Of a stretch of DNA of 64,000 nt, positions 62,409-64,000 are shown one piece after another (within the stretch, counting starts at the first letter, position 1; every line of letters starts with the position of its first letter). Origin of the DNA: Deefgea salmonis (GTDB lineage: Bacteria; Pseudomonadota; Gammaproteobacteria; Burkholderiales; Chitinibacteraceae); NCBI RefSeq assembly GCF_020531905.1, contig NZ_JAJAWG010000012.1, positions 1 to 64,000 of the forward strand, written 5' to 3'. Under the pieces are notes generated by a model, which searched no databases, was not told the origin of the DNA, and was given only the letters and a program-made list of their open reading frames with translations. Made by a program: the position numbers and the translations under genes.

Positions 62409-63800
62409 ATGATAAAAAAACTAACATGGCTGTTGGCCTTATTGCCTAGTTTGGCAATGGCGGCAGATTTTGACGGCGCGCAGCTGTCTTTACTATGGGC
62501 AGCGCCGTTTGCGGGTTTATTGCTGTCCATTGCACTTTTTCCGATTTTTGCCCCTGCTTTTTGGCATCATCATTTTGGTAAGATTTCTGCTTTTTGGGCA
62601 GCGGCGTTTTTGCTGCCGTTTATTAGTAGTTTCGGTGTTGCGCCTGCCGCTGGCATCGTGGTGCATGCGATGTTGGCAGAATACATTCCGTTTATTCTGA
62701 TTTTGTTTGCGTTGTATACCGTGTCGGGCGGGATTTTGATGAGCGGCAATTTGCATGGCTCACCCAAACTGAATACCGGCATTTTAGCCTTGGGCGCGGT
62801 GATGGCCTCGCTGATGGGTACAACGGGCGCGGCCATGTTATTGATTCGTCCATTGCTTAAAGCCAACGATAACCGCTCGCACAATGTGCATGTGGTGGTG
62901 TTCTTTATCTTTTTGGTGGCCAATATTGGTGGCGGTTTAACGCCGCTCGGTGATCCACCGTTATTCCTTGGCTTTTTGAAGGGCGTTGATTTCATGTGGA
63001 CGGTCGAGCACATGATGTGGCCGGTGCTGTTTGCTGCGGCGATCTTGCTGGCCATGTTTTACGCCATTGATAGTTATTACTATAAGAAAGAAGGCGTATT
63101 GCCGATTGATCGCACGCCCGATAGTAAGATCGAATTTTTCGGTTTATGGAATTTTGCTTTAATTGGCGCGATTATCGCTTGTGTGGTGATGTCTGGGATT
63201 TGGAAGCCGGGTATTGAATGGAACATTATGGGCACGCATGTTGAATTGCAAAACATCGTGCGCGATGTGCTATTGGTGCTGATTGCGATTATTTCTTTGA
63301 AGTTCACCAAAAAAGAAATCCGCGCGGGGAATGACTTTAACTGGGGTCCGATTTTAGAAGTCGCCAAACTGTTTGCGGCGATCTTTATTGCGATGGCGCC
63401 AGCGATTGCCATTTTGCGCGCAGGGGAAGCGGGGCAAATGGCCAGCTTGGTGAAGATGGTGACTTCGCCGGATGGCATGCCGATTGATTATATGTATTTC
63501 TGGATGACGGGCGTATTGTCGGCATTCTTGGATAATGCACCAACGTATTTGGTGTTCTTTAATCTAGCGAGTGGCGATGCGGCGCATTTGATGGGGCCGA
63601 TGGCTTCAACCTTGCTGGCGATTTCATGTGGTGCGGTGTTTATGGGCGCGCTGAGTTATATCGGTAATGCACCTAACTTTATGGTGAAAGCGGTGGCTGA
63701 AGACCGTGGCGTCAAAATGCCAAGTTTCTTTGGTTATATGGCTTGGTCTTGTGTTTGCTTGTTACCGGTATTTATTTTGATGACGCTGGTGTTCTTTTAA
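62409..63800 (+). CDS. nhaD: NhaD-type sodium:proton antiporter
   Basis: A 463-aa membrane protein of the ion-transporter superfamily (NhaD/UIT group) with 11-13 helices and an N-terminal signal-like stretch (LLALLPSLAMAA). Conserved segments: MGTTGAAMLLIRPLL, NIGGGLTPLGDPPLFLGFL, and SAFLDNAPTYLVFF. It exports Na+ or Li+ in exchange for protons. The ATG at 62409 is preferred over an in-frame GTG at 62400. Confidence 0.9.
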   Translation: MIKKLTWLLALLPSLAMAADFDGAQLSLLWAAPFAGLLLSIALFPIFAPAFWHHHFGKISAFWAAAFLLPFISSFGVAPAAGIVVHAMLAEYIPFILILFALYTVSGGILMSGNLHGSPKLNTGILALGAVMASLMGTTGAAMLLIRPLLKANDNRSHNVHVVVFFIFLVANIGGGLTPLGDPPLFLGFLKGVDFMWTVEHMMWPVLFAAAILLAMFYAIDSYYYKKEGVLPIDRTPDSKIEFFGLWNFALIGAIIACVVMSGIWKPGIEWNIMGTHVELQNIVRDVLLVLIAIISLKFTKKEIRAGNDFNWGPILEVAKLFAAIFIAMAPAIAILRAGEAGQMASLVKMVTSPDGMPIDYMYFWMTGVLSAFLDNAPTYLVFFNLASGDAAHLMGPMASTLLAISCGAVFMGALSYIGNAPNFMVKAVAEDRGVKMPSFFGYMAWSCVCLLPVFILMTLVFF

Positions 63801-63827
63801 ATTTGGATTCACGCGTTAATTGATGTC

Positions 63828-63855
63828 AAAAAGGCCAGCTTTGCTGGCCTTTTTT
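63828..63855 (+). terminator. nhaD terminator
   Basis: Stem GGCCAGC/GCTGGCC with a TTT loop, flanked by A and T runs. Confidence 0.9.
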
Positions 63856-64000
63856 GCGTCTAGCTATCGCGCATGTAGCTTCGGTGTGGCTTGCAACGTA
63901 TTTTGGCTTTGTTTCGTAGCTCATCAATACTGCACAACCAGTGAATATCGAGTACGACAGGGCTTTATGGCGGGTCGGTTTGTCGGTTGGCGATTTGCTC

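Overview
The window is a chromosomal segment of a betaproteobacterium, most likely a Neisseriales of the Chitinibacteraceae type (Deefgea/Chitinibacter/Iodobacter-like). This placement is an inference from overall protein style, the mix of moderate-GC core genes with AT-rich cargo, the PEP-CTERM protein, the isocitrate dehydrogenase kinase/phosphatase gene and the dense small intergenic repeats. No ribosomal RNA is present beyond the last bases of a 5S gene at position 1.

Layout. 1-9.7 kb: end of an rRNA operon, aceK, an aspartoacylase-family deacylase, a globin-coupled diguanylate cyclase next to a TSUP permease, a patatin-fold protein that has lost its catalytic residues, a TraB/GumN protein, a methyltransferase and a DUF924 protein. 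9.7-24.1 kb: envelope and housekeeping genes (SleB-type hydrolase, TonB-like protein, OmpA lipoprotein, parvulin, TerB/DUF697 protein, methyltransferase, periplasmic binding protein, mdaB, an SbtA/SbtB bicarbonate transporter pair, a PEP-CTERM protein, a zinc-ribbon protein, an aminotransferase) and tRNA-Gln. 24.4-33 kb: DUF2061 protein behind a likely Fur box, a 7TM-PAS-GGEEF cyclase, cytochrome b561, DAHP synthase, a cysteine desulfurase-rhodanese fusion, a binding protein, DUF1289 and endonuclease I.

33.5-41 kb is the most unusual part. An AT-rich three-gene minus-strand operon (unrecognised 286-aa protein, cysteine desulfurase, class I/II aminotransferase) is preceded by a promoter with the MerR-family hallmark: a -35 and -10 separated by 19 bases, with a 7-1-7 palindrome in the spacer. 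It sits divergently beside copZ-copA-cueR, whose own promoter also has a 19-base spacer. This suggests, but does not prove, a metal-responsive (perhaps copper-responsive) sulfur/amino-acid pathway.

43.8-47.5 kb is a second accessory patch. It holds an intact minimal nucleotidyltransferase regulator with four palindromic operators, a HEPN partner truncated at a REP-like hairpin, and an AT-rich GHKL-ATPase/PD-(D/E)XK nuclease-like protein that looks like a defence gene. 47.5-64 kb: metH, two small unknown proteins, fabI, pta, a quinone reductase-YqiA-DyP peroxidase run, an LTA-synthase-like sulfatase, a glycosyltransferase, two tRNA-Lys genes, gloA and an NhaD-type antiporter.

Across the whole window I found 14 copies of an imperfect palindrome that is exactly 49 nt long each time (ends GGGTAT...ATACCC or close variants), nearly always at gene 3' ends. 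There is also a 285-bp element with terminal inverted repeats and two related or decayed copies.
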